DNA from: Paenibacillus barcinonensis
Lineage (GTDB): Bacteria > Bacillota > Bacilli > Paenibacillales > Paenibacillaceae
Direction of reading: 5' to 3'
DNA length: 64,000 bases
NCBI RefSeq assembly: GCF_003217495.1
Contig: NZ_QJSW01000004.1
Span: 124,001-188,000, forward strand
The first letter of the stretch is position 1; each line of letters opens with the position of its first letter. The notes beneath the pieces are model-generated. The model searched no databases and was not told the origin of the DNA. It worked only from the letters and a program-made list of their open reading frames with translations. Of this stretch, positions 44,563 to 53,252 are shown in pieces. A program made the position numbers and the translations under genes.

Positions 44563-47520
44563 TCAACGATCCTCCCCGATCTGTAAAATGATAGTCATCG
44601 TAACACCCAGCACAGCAAGGTACACACCGAGATCAAATACCATAGCTGTTGCAAGCTCGGTTTCACCCAGCAAAGGTAATTCAAAATATCCGAACGTCTG
44701 ACTGAGGAACGGAGCACCGAATAGAAACGAGCCTGCGCCAGTCAGCAAGGCGATACCCAGACCTATGGCTGTTAGAGTCCGAAAATCAATGGGCAGAGCC
44801 TTGCGTATTGTATCTGTGCTGAAGGCGAGAGCAATAAGCACCAGCGCTGCTGCGGTCACCAGACCTCCAATGAACCCGCCCCCCGGATTATGATGTCCGG
44901 CAAAGAACAGGTGCATCGCAAACGTCAGAATAATGAATACGACCACCTTTGTCGTCGTTTGCAGCAACACATCATTGCTTTGCAAAGGAACGGTATCCCA
45001 CGACAATGTATTGCGCTCGCGATTACCGTATTTTATGGTGTTGTCTGCTTCATCATCAAGCTCGGGCTCCTCATCCGTTTTCTCTTCTTTTTTGCGAAAC
45101 TTGAGTCTGGCACCGAGATCCTTCGCCTCCAGATTGAGATTGATCATGGCGTAGATAGAGAGAGAGGCCACACCGAGAACCATAATTTCAAGCAAGGTAT
45201 CATAACCGCGGAAATCAACAAGCAGCACGTTTACGACATTTTTACCTCCCGCTGAACGATAGGCTTCCTGTAAAAAGAATGCGGAGATGCTATCCAGCGA
45301 TACTGTTCCGCTTGCAGCGAGAGCAACTAGTGTCATGACAACACCCACGGAGATGGCTACGATCATATTAACGGTGAGATAACGACGGCTGGATTTGCCC
45401 CGCTGCAATTCAGGCAGGTGATAGAAGCAGAGCAGGAACAGTGCTACCGATACCGTCTCCACAATCATCTGCGTCAGCGCCAGATCGGGTGCCCGGAACA
45501 GCACAAACAGCAACGTAACCAGATAACCGACAGCTCCGGTCATAATGACAGCGGACAAGCGGTTTTTGGCAAAAGGAATAGAAACAGCGGTTGCAATCAG
45601 AGTGAGCAGGAGTACGACCTCGTAGAAGGAATAAGGCGCATTATCTTGCACATTCCACGTAATATTTTGCCCTGAGCGGAAGAAGGCATAGACCAGCAGT
45701 GCCACCGTGAATGAGAAAATATAAACTAGATAACTCCGAACCGAGCCGTTCATATAGGCTTCCGTCCATTTGCGGGCATAATGCTGCACGTTGTCCAGCA
45801 CCACATGATACATATTGTTAATCGTTAGCCCTTGAGGGTAGTGCTCATAAATATTCCTCCATCGTGGCAGCAGCTTATACAGCAGGACTCCGATTACGAC
45901 AACCCCAATGGTCATGAACAATTCAGGAGTCCATCCATGCCATAATGAGAAATGCACATCAAAGCGTTCGTTCCCATTCAGAAGGGAAGGCAGAACGGCA
46001 GCCATGGCCGGTTCGATCAGTGACCCGGATAGCAGATCTGGAAAGAGTCCAAAGCCGATAACCAGAATGCACAGAACGAACGGCGGAATAAGCAGGCCGG
46101 CAGGCGCTTCGTGTAATTTCTCGGCTGGCAACTTACTTCGGCTACGACCGAGGAATGTTGTGAACACAATAATCAGGGCATAGATCAGCGTAAACACGCT
46201 GGCAAGCCAGGCGATAACAGGGAACAGGACGCTCCAGGAACCAAGTCCGAAGATACGCAGGTCCGTCATTTGCACCATCGCTTGAAAGAACAATTCTTTA
46301 CTCAGAAACCCGTTAAAGGGCGGGATGCCTGCCATGGCAAGCGAGCCAATCAGAGCAAGACTGAAGGTTACCGGCATAAAAGCGGCCAGACCGCCGAGCT
46401 TGCGAATATCCCGTGTTCCTGTCTCATGATCCACGATACCAACAACCATAAATAACGCGGCTTTGAATGTTCCATGGTTGAACAGGTGCAGCAGACCTGC
46501 CGTAATCGCAACAGTGTACATTGCTGAAGAGTCGCCATATCCGAAATAGAGAGCTGCAGATCCGATCCCGAAGAGGGACATAATCAGACCCAGTTGTGAG
46601 ATTGTTGAATAGGCGAGAATGGCTTTGAGATCAGTCTTTTTGACAGCGAGGAATGATCCGTATCCCAGAGTCAGCAGTCCAACACCTGTGACAAGCCAGA
46701 ACCAGAGACCCTGTCCACCAAAAATCGGGGTAAAGCGAGCAACCACATAGAGTCCGGCTTTGACCATTGTAGCGGAATGCAGGTATGCACTGACGGGTGT
46801 AGGAGCTTCCATTGCATCGGGCAACCAGATATGGAATGGAAATTGTGCCGATTTAGTGAAGGCTCCGATCAGAATCAGTACAAGGGCTGGCAGGAAAAGT
46901 GAACTGTCCTGAATTTGCCCCCACTCGGTAATGGTAGCCCGAATGCTGAAGGTTCCTGTCATGAGGTACATCAGCATGAATCCGGCCAGCATGGCGAAAC
47001 CGCCAAAAACCGTAATCAGGAATGATTTTTGAGCGCCAGAGGTCGACGCCTTGCGTTTGTAATGGAATGCGATCAACAGAAATGACGTAATGCTGGTCAG
47101 CTCCCAGAATCCATACAGCACGATCATATTGTCTGATAGTACAACGCCAAGCATGGCGCCCATGAACATTAGCAGATACAGATAAAAGCGCTGCAAGGCT
47201 TCAGTTTTGCTCATATAAAAAATGGAGTAGAAGACAACAAGGATACCGATTCCGCTGATCAGCAGTGCCAAAAGTAAACTCAAACCGTCAAGGTACAGAT
47301 TAAAACCGATATCCAGGGAAGGAATCCAGGGGATCTGACCCGTGATGGCATGACGCTGTGATACAGCAGAGATATGGCTCATGAAATAAATGAATAAGGA
47401 TGCCGGTACAAGCAGCACCGCCCATCCCAGATGCACGTTACGGAACAATCTGTGCAGCATGGCAATCAGTAATCCAGCCGCAAAAGGAAAAATAACAGCA
47501 GCATGAAGCAGGCTCAACAT
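44563..47520 (-). CDS. mrpA: Fused Na+/H+ antiporter subunit MrpA-MrpB
   Basis: The 985-residue protein has an MrpA part (~1-800) with NuoL-like core (FITSFLLIAFHYKR-type region, GAFTKSAQFPFHIWLPDAME, HLFNHGTFKAALFMVVGIVDH) and the MrpA end VLLVDFRGYDTLLEIMVLG. A charged cytoplasmic linker (~805-840, KEEKTDEEPELDDEAD) leads to a complete MrpB (~845-985, SNDVLLQTTTKVVVF, FFAGHHNPGGGFIGGLVTAA). Bacillus encodes these as separate genes. ATG 47520, after GGGGGTG, is preferred to ATG 47565, which lacks a ribosome site. It heads the mrpAB-C-D-E-F-G operon for sodium and alkali tolerance. Confidence 0.93.
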   Translation of the reverse strand: MLSLLHAAVIFPFAAGLLIAMLHRLFRNVHLGWAVLLVPASLFIYFMSHISAVSQRHAITGQIPWIPSLDIGFNLYLDGLSLLLALLISGIGILVVFYSIFYMSKTEALQRFYLYLLMFMGAMLGVVLSDNMIVLYGFWELTSITSFLLIAFHYKRKASTSGAQKSFLITVFGGFAMLAGFMLMYLMTGTFSIRATITEWGQIQDSSLFLPALVLILIGAFTKSAQFPFHIWLPDAMEAPTPVSAYLHSATMVKAGLYVVARFTPIFGGQGLWFWLVTGVGLLTLGYGSFLAVKKTDLKAILAYSTISQLGLIMSLFGIGSAALYFGYGDSSAMYTVAITAGLLHLFNHGTFKAALFMVVGIVDHETGTRDIRKLGGLAAFMPVTFSLALIGSLAMAGIPPFNGFLSKELFFQAMVQMTDLRIFGLGSWSVLFPVIAWLASVFTLIYALIIVFTTFLGRSRSKLPAEKLHEAPAGLLIPPFVLCILVIGFGLFPDLLSGSLIEPAMAAVLPSLLNGNERFDVHFSLWHGWTPELFMTIGVVVIGVLLYKLLPRWRNIYEHYPQGLTINNMYHVVLDNVQHYARKWTEAYMNGSVRSYLVYIFSFTVALLVYAFFRSGQNITWNVQDNAPYSFYEVVLLLTLIATAVSIPFAKNRLSAVIMTGAVGYLVTLLFVLFRAPDLALTQMIVETVSVALFLLCFYHLPELQRGKSSRRYLTVNMIVAISVGVVMTLVALAASGTVSLDSISAFFLQEAYRSAGGKNVVNVLLVDFRGYDTLLEIMVLGVASLSIYAMINLNLEAKDLGARLKFRKKEEKTDEEPELDDEADNTIKYGNRERNTLSWDTVPLQSNDVLLQTTTKVVVFIILTFAMHLFFAGHHNPGGGFIGGLVTAAALVLIALAFSTDTIRKALPIDFRTLTAIGLGIALLTGAGSFLFGAPFLSQTFGYFELPLLGETELATAMVFDLGVYLAVLGVTMTIILQIGEDR

Positions 47521-47758
47521 TACACCCCCAGTGTTTATTTTCTCGTCATTCTCTGTATGTGACATTACAGGCGCAATTCTTTAAGGATATGCTTGCTCTC
47601 TATATTCATAACCCAAGTATGTATATACAGAATCGTGACTATTCTTTGAATGGAAGGAACTCGAAGTTGATTTGTCATAATTATATGGACACATATATAA
47701 AAAACGTGATGAATCAAGCCGATATAGTTCACAATAAGTGAAAGCGATGTCTTGCCGT

Positions 47759-47788
47759 TTTACAATTGAGAGTTTGAACGGGTAAAAT
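47759..47788 (+). promoter_or_regulatory. Promoter of the GGDEF gene at 47824
   Basis: TTTACA (47759-47764) and TAAAAT (47783-47788) are 18 bases apart. The 303-base gap also must hold the divergent mrp promoter, which I could not place with confidence. Confidence 0.5.
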
Positions 47789-47823
47789 AGTAAGAATGTT
47801 CATCGTATGTGCAGGAGGCCATC

Positions 47824-49464
47824 ATGTCATTTAAACTAAGAACGGTGCTCACCGTTATTTTCGCTGCATTATCTCTGCTGGTAATCATAACGATTGGATC
47901 TATATATAGTAAAAAATCATTTGTAGCCATAGAAACAGAGATTGGTCATTCTTTGGAGGGCACGGCTGCCCAGGCAACGGACAAGCTGGATCGGTTTATG
48001 TATGCCCGATCAGGGGAGCTGCATCTTCTGGGCAACATGTCCTCATTAAATGATGAATTTAACCCGGTTAATATTCAGATTATGTTAGACCAGCTGCAAG
48101 TTAGCTTTCCCACTTTTTCATGGGTTGGATACATGGACCCCAAGGGGAATGTACTTGCTGCTACAGACGGGGTATTGCTAGGCAAAAATCTGGCTGAACG
48201 GCCTGTGTTTCAGGAGGGCATGAAGGGGAAGTTTATAGGGGATGTACATAATGCAGTCCTGCTGGCTAAACTGCTGCCTAATCCTTCGGGAGAGCCGCTG
48301 CAATTTGTTGATATCAGCTTCCCGCTGAAGGATAGTAAGGGAGAGATTCGAGGAGTCTTAGCGGCACATTTGAGCTGGGCGTGGGCCAAAGAAGTTGAGC
48401 AATCCGTTCTTGTTCCGCTGGAACGCGGAGAGAAGGACCTTGAATTTTTTATCGTTAGCAAAAAAGAGAATACAGTGCTGCTTGGCCCAAAGGAATGGAT
48501 TGGAAAATCGTTGATGCTACAAGGCATTAATCAAGCCCGCTATGACAAAAGCACCTGGTCTAGTGAGAAGTGGCCGGATGGCAAGGAATACGTCACAGGA
48601 ATTGCATATAGTCAGGGATATCGGGATTACCCCGGATTAGGCTGGACGATCATCATAAGACAGGTGAAATCTACGGCGTATGCTTCCGTAATTGATCTAA
48701 TGTGGTTTAACATCTGGACGGGTCTTGCCGTGACGCTGCTATTTGTATTGATCGGCTGGTTAATATCCAGATGGATATCAGCACCGCTGGTTCGCCTGAC
48801 GAGAGTAGCCAATCGGCTGGGTGCAGGCGAGAATATTGAAATTCCGGACAACAAAGGGGTCAAAGAGATTGAGGACCTGTCTCGCTCCTTGCGCAACATG
48901 GTAGCTTCAATCATGGATAAAGACACAGAACTGGTCGTGATGCAAAATCTGGCTCATGTTGACCAGTTGACCGGATTAAAAAATCGAACAGCACTTGAGG
49001 TGTACCTTGAGGATTCGTTGGAGATGGAAAGTGAAGACCACGCACTTACCTTTCTATATCTGGATCTGGACGGCTTCAAAAGTGTCAATGACACGCTTGG
49101 CCATCAGTCCGGTGATATATTGCTGCAAAAGGTAGCTCAGCGCCTAACTGCTCTTAGTCATGAGCAGGGAATTACGGTGCGTCTCGGGGGTGACGAATTC
49201 CTGATTGTGCTTCGTTCTGTTGGAGATCGCCCCAGGGAAGAAGCGATTCAATATGCTCAGGATATTATCCAAAGCTTGAACAAACCGTTTATCATTGATT
49301 ATGAGCGTGTGCACATCGGCTGTAGCATCGGAGGGGCTGAATATCCGACGAATAGCTCGAATCCAAGTGATATTATTCGTATGGCAGACGAAGCGTTATA
49401 TCTATCCAAGCGCACGGGTAAAAACAGAGTGACCTTTTATTCCGAGTTGGATGAAACCAGCTAG
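47824..49464 (+). CDS. Membrane diguanylate cyclase with Cache and HAMP domains
   Basis: The 546-residue protein has a first membrane helix (~7-27), an extracellular dCache sensor domain (~35-275), a second helix (~285-305), a HAMP linker and a GGDEF domain (~375-545). The GGDEF signature is intact at ~455-459 (VRLGGDEFLIV), so it should make cyclic di-GMP. The RxxD product-inhibition site expected just before it is absent. AGGAGG precedes ATG 47824. It probably converts an extracellular signal into c-di-GMP to control motility or biofilm. No EAL or HD-GYP phosphodiesterase is in the window. Confidence 0.9.
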   Translation: MSFKLRTVLTVIFAALSLLVIITIGSIYSKKSFVAIETEIGHSLEGTAAQATDKLDRFMYARSGELHLLGNMSSLNDEFNPVNIQIMLDQLQVSFPTFSWVGYMDPKGNVLAATDGVLLGKNLAERPVFQEGMKGKFIGDVHNAVLLAKLLPNPSGEPLQFVDISFPLKDSKGEIRGVLAAHLSWAWAKEVEQSVLVPLERGEKDLEFFIVSKKENTVLLGPKEWIGKSLMLQGINQARYDKSTWSSEKWPDGKEYVTGIAYSQGYRDYPGLGWTIIIRQVKSTAYASVIDLMWFNIWTGLAVTLLFVLIGWLISRWISAPLVRLTRVANRLGAGENIEIPDNKGVKEIEDLSRSLRNMVASIMDKDTELVVMQNLAHVDQLTGLKNRTALEVYLEDSLEMESEDHALTFLYLDLDGFKSVNDTLGHQSGDILLQKVAQRLTALSHEQGITVRLGGDEFLIVLRSVGDRPREEAIQYAQDIIQSLNKPFIIDYERVHIGCSIGGAEYPTNSSNPSDIIRMADEALYLSKRTGKNRVTFYSELDETS

Positions 49465-49541
49465 CATATAATAGAGATATGGATTGACAATCAGCACGCC
49501 GCAGACGTAAATAACAAGAGTTAGAGTAGGGAGGAAGAGAA

Positions 49542-50063
49542 TTGTCTGGAAAATACACCAACGTGCCGTACGGCTTCGAGCCGGCAACACCCAGCCGTAA
49601 AGGTACATTGATATTCTACGACTCGTTCCAGCATGTAACAGACGAGCAACTGGAACGAGCGGCTGCTATTCTGGATGCACGAGCTTTTAAACAGCTTGTG
49701 TTGTACCCGTTACATGAGAGTACGGTGAAGCGAATGAGCCGGGATGCGGTGCAGCCCTTTTATCAAAGGCAGGATCGACTTCATGAATGGCGGCGGGATC
49801 ACTCGTTAATGGCCATTCGGGTGGAGGGACTGGAAGGGAAACGAAAAAAGTATACACCTATTGATTCAGCGCTGAGGCATATGCAAACAGAGTATGCCGC
49901 GCCTCTTTTTCTATATATGACGGCGAAGATGGCTAATCTATGGGCCTCGTTTGACTCGTTCACAGAATGGATCAAACAAGTACGATTGATTATTGATGGG
50001 CAGCCTGGAGAAATGCATCCCAAGTTGGAACAGTATAAACATCGGTGGGAGTGGGCGGTTTAA
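49542..50063 (+). CDS. Conserved-looking hypothetical protein
   Basis: I do not recognise this 173-residue protein. It is soluble and rich in charged and aromatic residues (YQRQDRLHEWRRDHSLMAIR, AAPLFLYMTAKMANLWASFD). The start is TTG 49542, fixed by GGGAGGA. The bidirectional terminator downstream and strong ribosome site support it as a real gene. It is in the gap between two diguanylate cyclase genes, but a functional link is not shown. Confidence 0.7.
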   Translation: MSGKYTNVPYGFEPATPSRKGTLIFYDSFQHVTDEQLERAAAILDARAFKQLVLYPLHESTVKRMSRDAVQPFYQRQDRLHEWRRDHSLMAIRVEGLEGKRKKYTPIDSALRHMQTEYAAPLFLYMTAKMANLWASFDSFTEWIKQVRLIIDGQPGEMHPKLEQYKHRWEWAV

Positions 50064-50106
50064 CGCTGCACACAGGTTTGGCGAAGTGAGGATTGTCAGA
50101 GATAAC

Positions 50107-50161
50107 AAAAAAGAGTTGTGCTGTCCACCGTACTCGCCACGGGATACAACACAACTTTTTT
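50107..50161. terminator. Bidirectional terminator
   Basis: AGTTGTGCTGT (50114-50124) pairs with ACAACACAACT (50146-50156), flanked by A6 on the left and T6 on the right, so it can serve both convergent genes. Confidence 0.88.
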
Positions 50162-50179
50162 GTACATATTGACGGTGCG

Positions 50180-51298
50180 TCAGGCTGAGATCAGTGACGT
50201 CACCGTTTTATTTTTGCCCGTACGTTTAGCAGCATACAGACAGGCATCCACTTCTTCAAACAATTTTTCTTTACTCAGATTGAGACTGTATCCTTTCAAA
50301 CCAATGCTGACGGTAATTGAAGCCCCCTCAAGCTCAAGATGGCCCATCAGCGAAATCTTCTGCCTGATTTGCTCCACCAAGTTATACGACTGTTCAAAGG
50401 ATTGCTCTAGCATCAACAAAGCAAACTCCTCGCCACCATACCGAGCTGCAATATCACTTGCCGTAATGCTCTCCTGAATAATTAGGGATACCTTCTCCAA
50501 AATAATATCCCCAACCCGGTGTCCATAAGTGTCATTAACAAATTTGAAATTATCAATGTCAATCAAGGCCAGATGCAGGCTCATTCCACTATTGGCATAT
50601 TCAAATGCTTTTTCATAAAAGTCTTTAAACGAGCTTTGGTTGTACAGGTTAGTTAACCCGTCTGTTTTTGACTGCTTGGCAATGATGGCATTTCGTACGA
50701 TAAGCTCCTGCTTGGCTTCCATACTCTGCTGTAAATCCTCCAGCACCTCGACACCGCTGGTCACAATGATTTGTGCAACATAAGTGGCCACAATCAGGAA
50801 CGCCGGAATAGATACCATGTCAAACGGACTTAAATATGCACGATAGGCCGGATCGAACAGCAGAAGCGCGTACCCGACCATTTGCAAGGAGAAAACAAAC
50901 CACACCCGTTTGCTGTTGAAGAAAAGCACAGAAGCGTAAATCGGCAATAGGCATATAGCGAGCATAATTCGTATATCGTAATTGACATGAATAATGGTCC
51001 AGGCAATTACGGTGCTGGTAACGGACATCGTTGTGAACGAGCAGGAAGGATGTTTCCGATCTACATAGCTGGCGAGCAAAATACAGAAAATGCTGATCGC
51101 GGTAGGCCAAAACAGGACGTTGACTATAAAATCCAGAAGGGTACGGTCATATTTTAGAAAAAGATAACAACCAAGCTGAATTAAAAAGTGAACAATGACA
51201 ACAACCCAATAGGCATGGAGCATTTTTCTTATCCATTTGGAATGCTTACTCTCATATTCTGTCGGGATCTGACCGTTATGTAATGATGAACTGTTCAT
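50180..51298 (-). CDS. Membrane diguanylate cyclase
   Basis: The 372-residue protein has about six N-terminal helices (residues ~25-190) and a C-terminal GGDEF domain (~210-370). The catalytic motif is GGEEF in AARYGGEEFALLML, which is active in many cyclases. The canonical RxxD inhibitory arginine is absent. The upstream ribosome site is weak (CGGTGAT). The membrane module resembles integral sensor modules without an extracellular loop domain. It converges on the unknown gene at 49542. Confidence 0.87.
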   Translation of the reverse strand: MNSSSLHNGQIPTEYESKHSKWIRKMLHAYWVVVIVHFLIQLGCYLFLKYDRTLLDFIVNVLFWPTAISIFCILLASYVDRKHPSCSFTTMSVTSTVIAWTIIHVNYDIRIMLAICLLPIYASVLFFNSKRVWFVFSLQMVGYALLLFDPAYRAYLSPFDMVSIPAFLIVATYVAQIIVTSGVEVLEDLQQSMEAKQELIVRNAIIAKQSKTDGLTNLYNQSSFKDFYEKAFEYANSGMSLHLALIDIDNFKFVNDTYGHRVGDIILEKVSLIIQESITASDIAARYGGEEFALLMLEQSFEQSYNLVEQIRQKISLMGHLELEGASITVSIGLKGYSLNLSKEKLFEEVDACLYAAKRTGKNKTVTSLISA

Positions 51299-51541
51299 AT
51301 ATCACCGCTGACTGCATAGAAATGATACGACAGACTGCTCTCGTATAAGTTGATTATAAGATACAATTAGCAAAACGCAAGCGATTTTATTTAAAACATG
51401 ACAAGAAACCTTACATATATACCCAGTGAATATACCAACTTTCGGAAACATATGAGTTGAACGAACATAAACGCCCAGGCCCAGGCGAATCCAGATCCAA
51501 CGAGTATAGCATTCTGATCGAGGACAGGGAGGAGTAAGGGC

Positions 51542-51570
51542 ATTACACAAACGTAAATGAATGGTATACT
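51542..51570 (+). promoter_or_regulatory. Promoter of the YolD-like gene
   Basis: ATTACA (51542-51547) and TATACT (51565-51570) are 17 bases apart. Its position inside the upstream ORF extension argues for the TTG 51635 start. Confidence 0.55.
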
Positions 51571-51634
51571 AGCTGAATATGCACTCGGCAATCAACCGTG
51601 GAATCGGGACGTCGGAGTAAAGGGGGCAGCCGCA

Positions 51635-51892
51635 TTGGCCAAAGCAAAAGTTGCAAAAAGACCCACACGGGATGAGTTTGAACTGGAGGAGCTGGGGAAT
51701 CAACTGGTAGAAGCTTTTCATGAACGTTCTGAAGTATTGTTAACTGTTTGGGGCAAGGAAGAGCAGGTGCAGGGCATTATTGTAAAAATGGATTCCCGTA
51801 CCCGGCTCGTTCATGTGGAGCATACGGAAGAGGAGTTCACGGCGAAAGTACCCTTTATGGATATCATGCAGGTCCAGTCGCCACGTTATTAA
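51635..51892 (+). CDS. YolD-like family protein
   Basis: The 85-residue protein begins with a basic stretch (AKAKVAKRPTRDEFELEELG) and has the compact Sm-like beta domain of the YolD group (VQGIIVKMDSRTRLVHVEH … KVPFMDIMQV). AGGGGG lies 8 bases before TTG 51635. YolD-like genes are often linked to UvrX/DNA polymerase V-like genes, but none is adjacent. Function unknown. Confidence 0.8.
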   Translation: MAKAKVAKRPTRDEFELEELGNQLVEAFHERSEVLLTVWGKEEQVQGIIVKMDSRTRLVHVEHTEEEFTAKVPFMDIMQVQSPRY

Positions 51893-51996
51893 TTCAAAAA
51901 GAAGCAAACCGCATTTGAACTATAGGGCATTCGCCCTGTCAAAGTTCGCTTCTCTGCATAAGATAACCCATACCTGTTGCAGAGGAGGTACAGTCA

Positions 51997-52116
51997 ATGA
52001 GCGAAGTTGTAAGTGGAGACACAAGAGGTTACGGCTACGGTGGTTTTACTTCTGTAGGCGCGATTCTGGTTCTGTTCATCCTGTTGGTTATCATCTCCAA
52101 AGCGTTCTTGGTATAA
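51997..52116 (+). CDS. YjcZ-family sporulation miniprotein
   Basis: The 39-residue ORF encodes a Gly/Tyr-rich N-terminus (TRGYGYGGFTSVGAIL) and a single hydrophobic helix (VLFILLVIISKAFLV), the hallmark of YjcZ/YuaH-type sporulation miniproteins of Bacillales. AGAGGAGG lies 8 bases before ATG 51997, and a strong terminator follows 25 bases after the stop. Likely a small spore- or membrane-associated protein; the exact role is unknown. Confidence 0.85.
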   Translation: MSEVVSGDTRGYGYGGFTSVGAILVLFILLVIISKAFLV

Positions 52117-52140
52117 TGTTTCAACCCATGATCGAAAGAG

Positions 52141-52171
52141 GCTCTACCGTGAGGGTAGGGCTTTTTTTTTT
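52141..52171 (+). terminator. Terminator after yjcZ-like gene
   Basis: GCTCTACC (52141-52148) pairs with GGTAGGGC (52154-52161), one G-U, then T10. Confidence 0.92.
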
Positions 52172-52214
52172 GTTTTGTTTAGACTGCATGGGCTGCTCCA
52201 ACAGGATATTTGAC

Positions 52215-52233
52215 GAAATTTGTAGAATTTCGC
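52215..52233. promoter_or_regulatory. Palindrome upstream of ferritin gene
   Basis: CGAAATT-N5-AATTTCG is a perfect 7-5-7 inverted repeat about 65 bases before the ferritin start. It does not match the Fur or PerR box as I know them, so its role is open. Confidence 0.35.
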
Positions 52234-52299
52234 ATGCAAACACCTTTCACGTTATGGTAAAATAAAGCTATTCCAACGAAAAGAAAGAGGTGCTCCACA

Positions 52300-52803
52300 A
52301 TGAGTCAAGAACTGACTGCGTCGTTAAACGAGCAGATGAACTTTGAATTTTATTCCGCTCATGTATATATGGCGATGGCCGCATATTGTTCCAGCAAAAG
52401 CCTTGACGGGTTTGCGAACTTTTTCCTTGTGCAGGCGGAAGAGGAACGTTTCCATGGTATGAAAATCTACAAATTCCTGAACGACCGCGGACACCGCGCT
52501 ACACTTGCAGCGATGCCTGAGCCTAAGAACGAATACAGCTCGATGCTGGATGTGTTTGAGCACGGTTATGCACATGAGCAGCAGAACACCAAAAAGTTCT
52601 ACGCTCTTGCGGATATCGCGCTGAATGAACGTGAACACGCTACGATGTATTTCTTGAAATGGTTTATCGACGAGCAGGTAGAAGAGGAAGCTTTGTTTGA
52701 TAACATCATTCAGAAACTGCGCCGTATTGAAAATGACAGCAACGCCTTCTACATGCTGGATGCCGAGTTTGCTAAGCGTTCATTTACGGCTCCTGCGGAG
52801 TAA
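52300..52803 (+). CDS. ftn: Ferritin
   Basis: This 167-residue ferritin-like four-helix protein matches bacterial non-haem ferritin (FtnA): QMNFEFYSAHVYMAMAAYCS, with ferroxidase ligands expected at Glu of NFEFYSAH and at EEERFHGMKIY, then DEQVEEEALF. It stores iron as a 24-mer and limits oxidative damage. AAGAGGTG precedes ATG 52300. A strong terminator follows. The haem-binding Met of bacterioferritin is not evident. Confidence 0.94.
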   Translation: MSQELTASLNEQMNFEFYSAHVYMAMAAYCSSKSLDGFANFFLVQAEEERFHGMKIYKFLNDRGHRATLAAMPEPKNEYSSMLDVFEHGYAHEQQNTKKFYALADIALNEREHATMYFLKWFIDEQVEEEALFDNIIQKLRRIENDSNAFYMLDAEFAKRSFTAPAE

Positions 52804-52924
52804 GCCTGTTTTTGATACATACCGTAAATCATGTTACGGAGCTACGAAAGGTGGCTTGTACAGCTTAGTCATTGAACAATGAAAGAGAAAAAGCACAATC
52901 CTCTTCCGTGGTGACATGATGCGG

Positions 52925-52955
52925 AAAAAAGCTTGCATGCGTGCAAGCTTTTTTT
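52925..52955 (+). terminator. Terminator after ferritin gene
   Basis: AAAAAAGCTTGCA (52925-52937) pairs with TGCAAGCTTTTTT (52942-52954), ending in a T-run; usable on both strands. The following ~300 bases before the deacetylase gene show no gene; TATAAT and TCATAA/TTATGA repeats near 53020-53045 are the only visible features. Confidence 0.92.
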
Positions 52956-53252
52956 GCTGTTTGTTAAATAAAACGAAGTGGAGTCTATCAAATGGCCTAA
53001 TTGGGGTAATAGACAATATGTCATAATAGATATAATGTTATGATTTACTCTTACGGGCGTCTGTCAATGATTTAAATCTATCAAAATCGTTTTAATTTTT
53101 AAGTTTATCTGACAAAAGTGTAACTCTACCGTAGCCTTTTGAGCGAGAAGAGCATGATGAATCTCTGATACTATTAACATTAATCGCCATGGGATACGAG
53201 TACGAAGGATTACACACCTGGGGAAAAACACACACAAGGGAGACGTTTCACT

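Noticed and set aside
47620-47629. A second TGTATATACA palindrome, in the mrp/GGDEF gap
   Set aside because: The flanks do not extend to the TreR consensus (TTG…CAA) and it has no link to trehalose genes; likely chance in AT-rich DNA.
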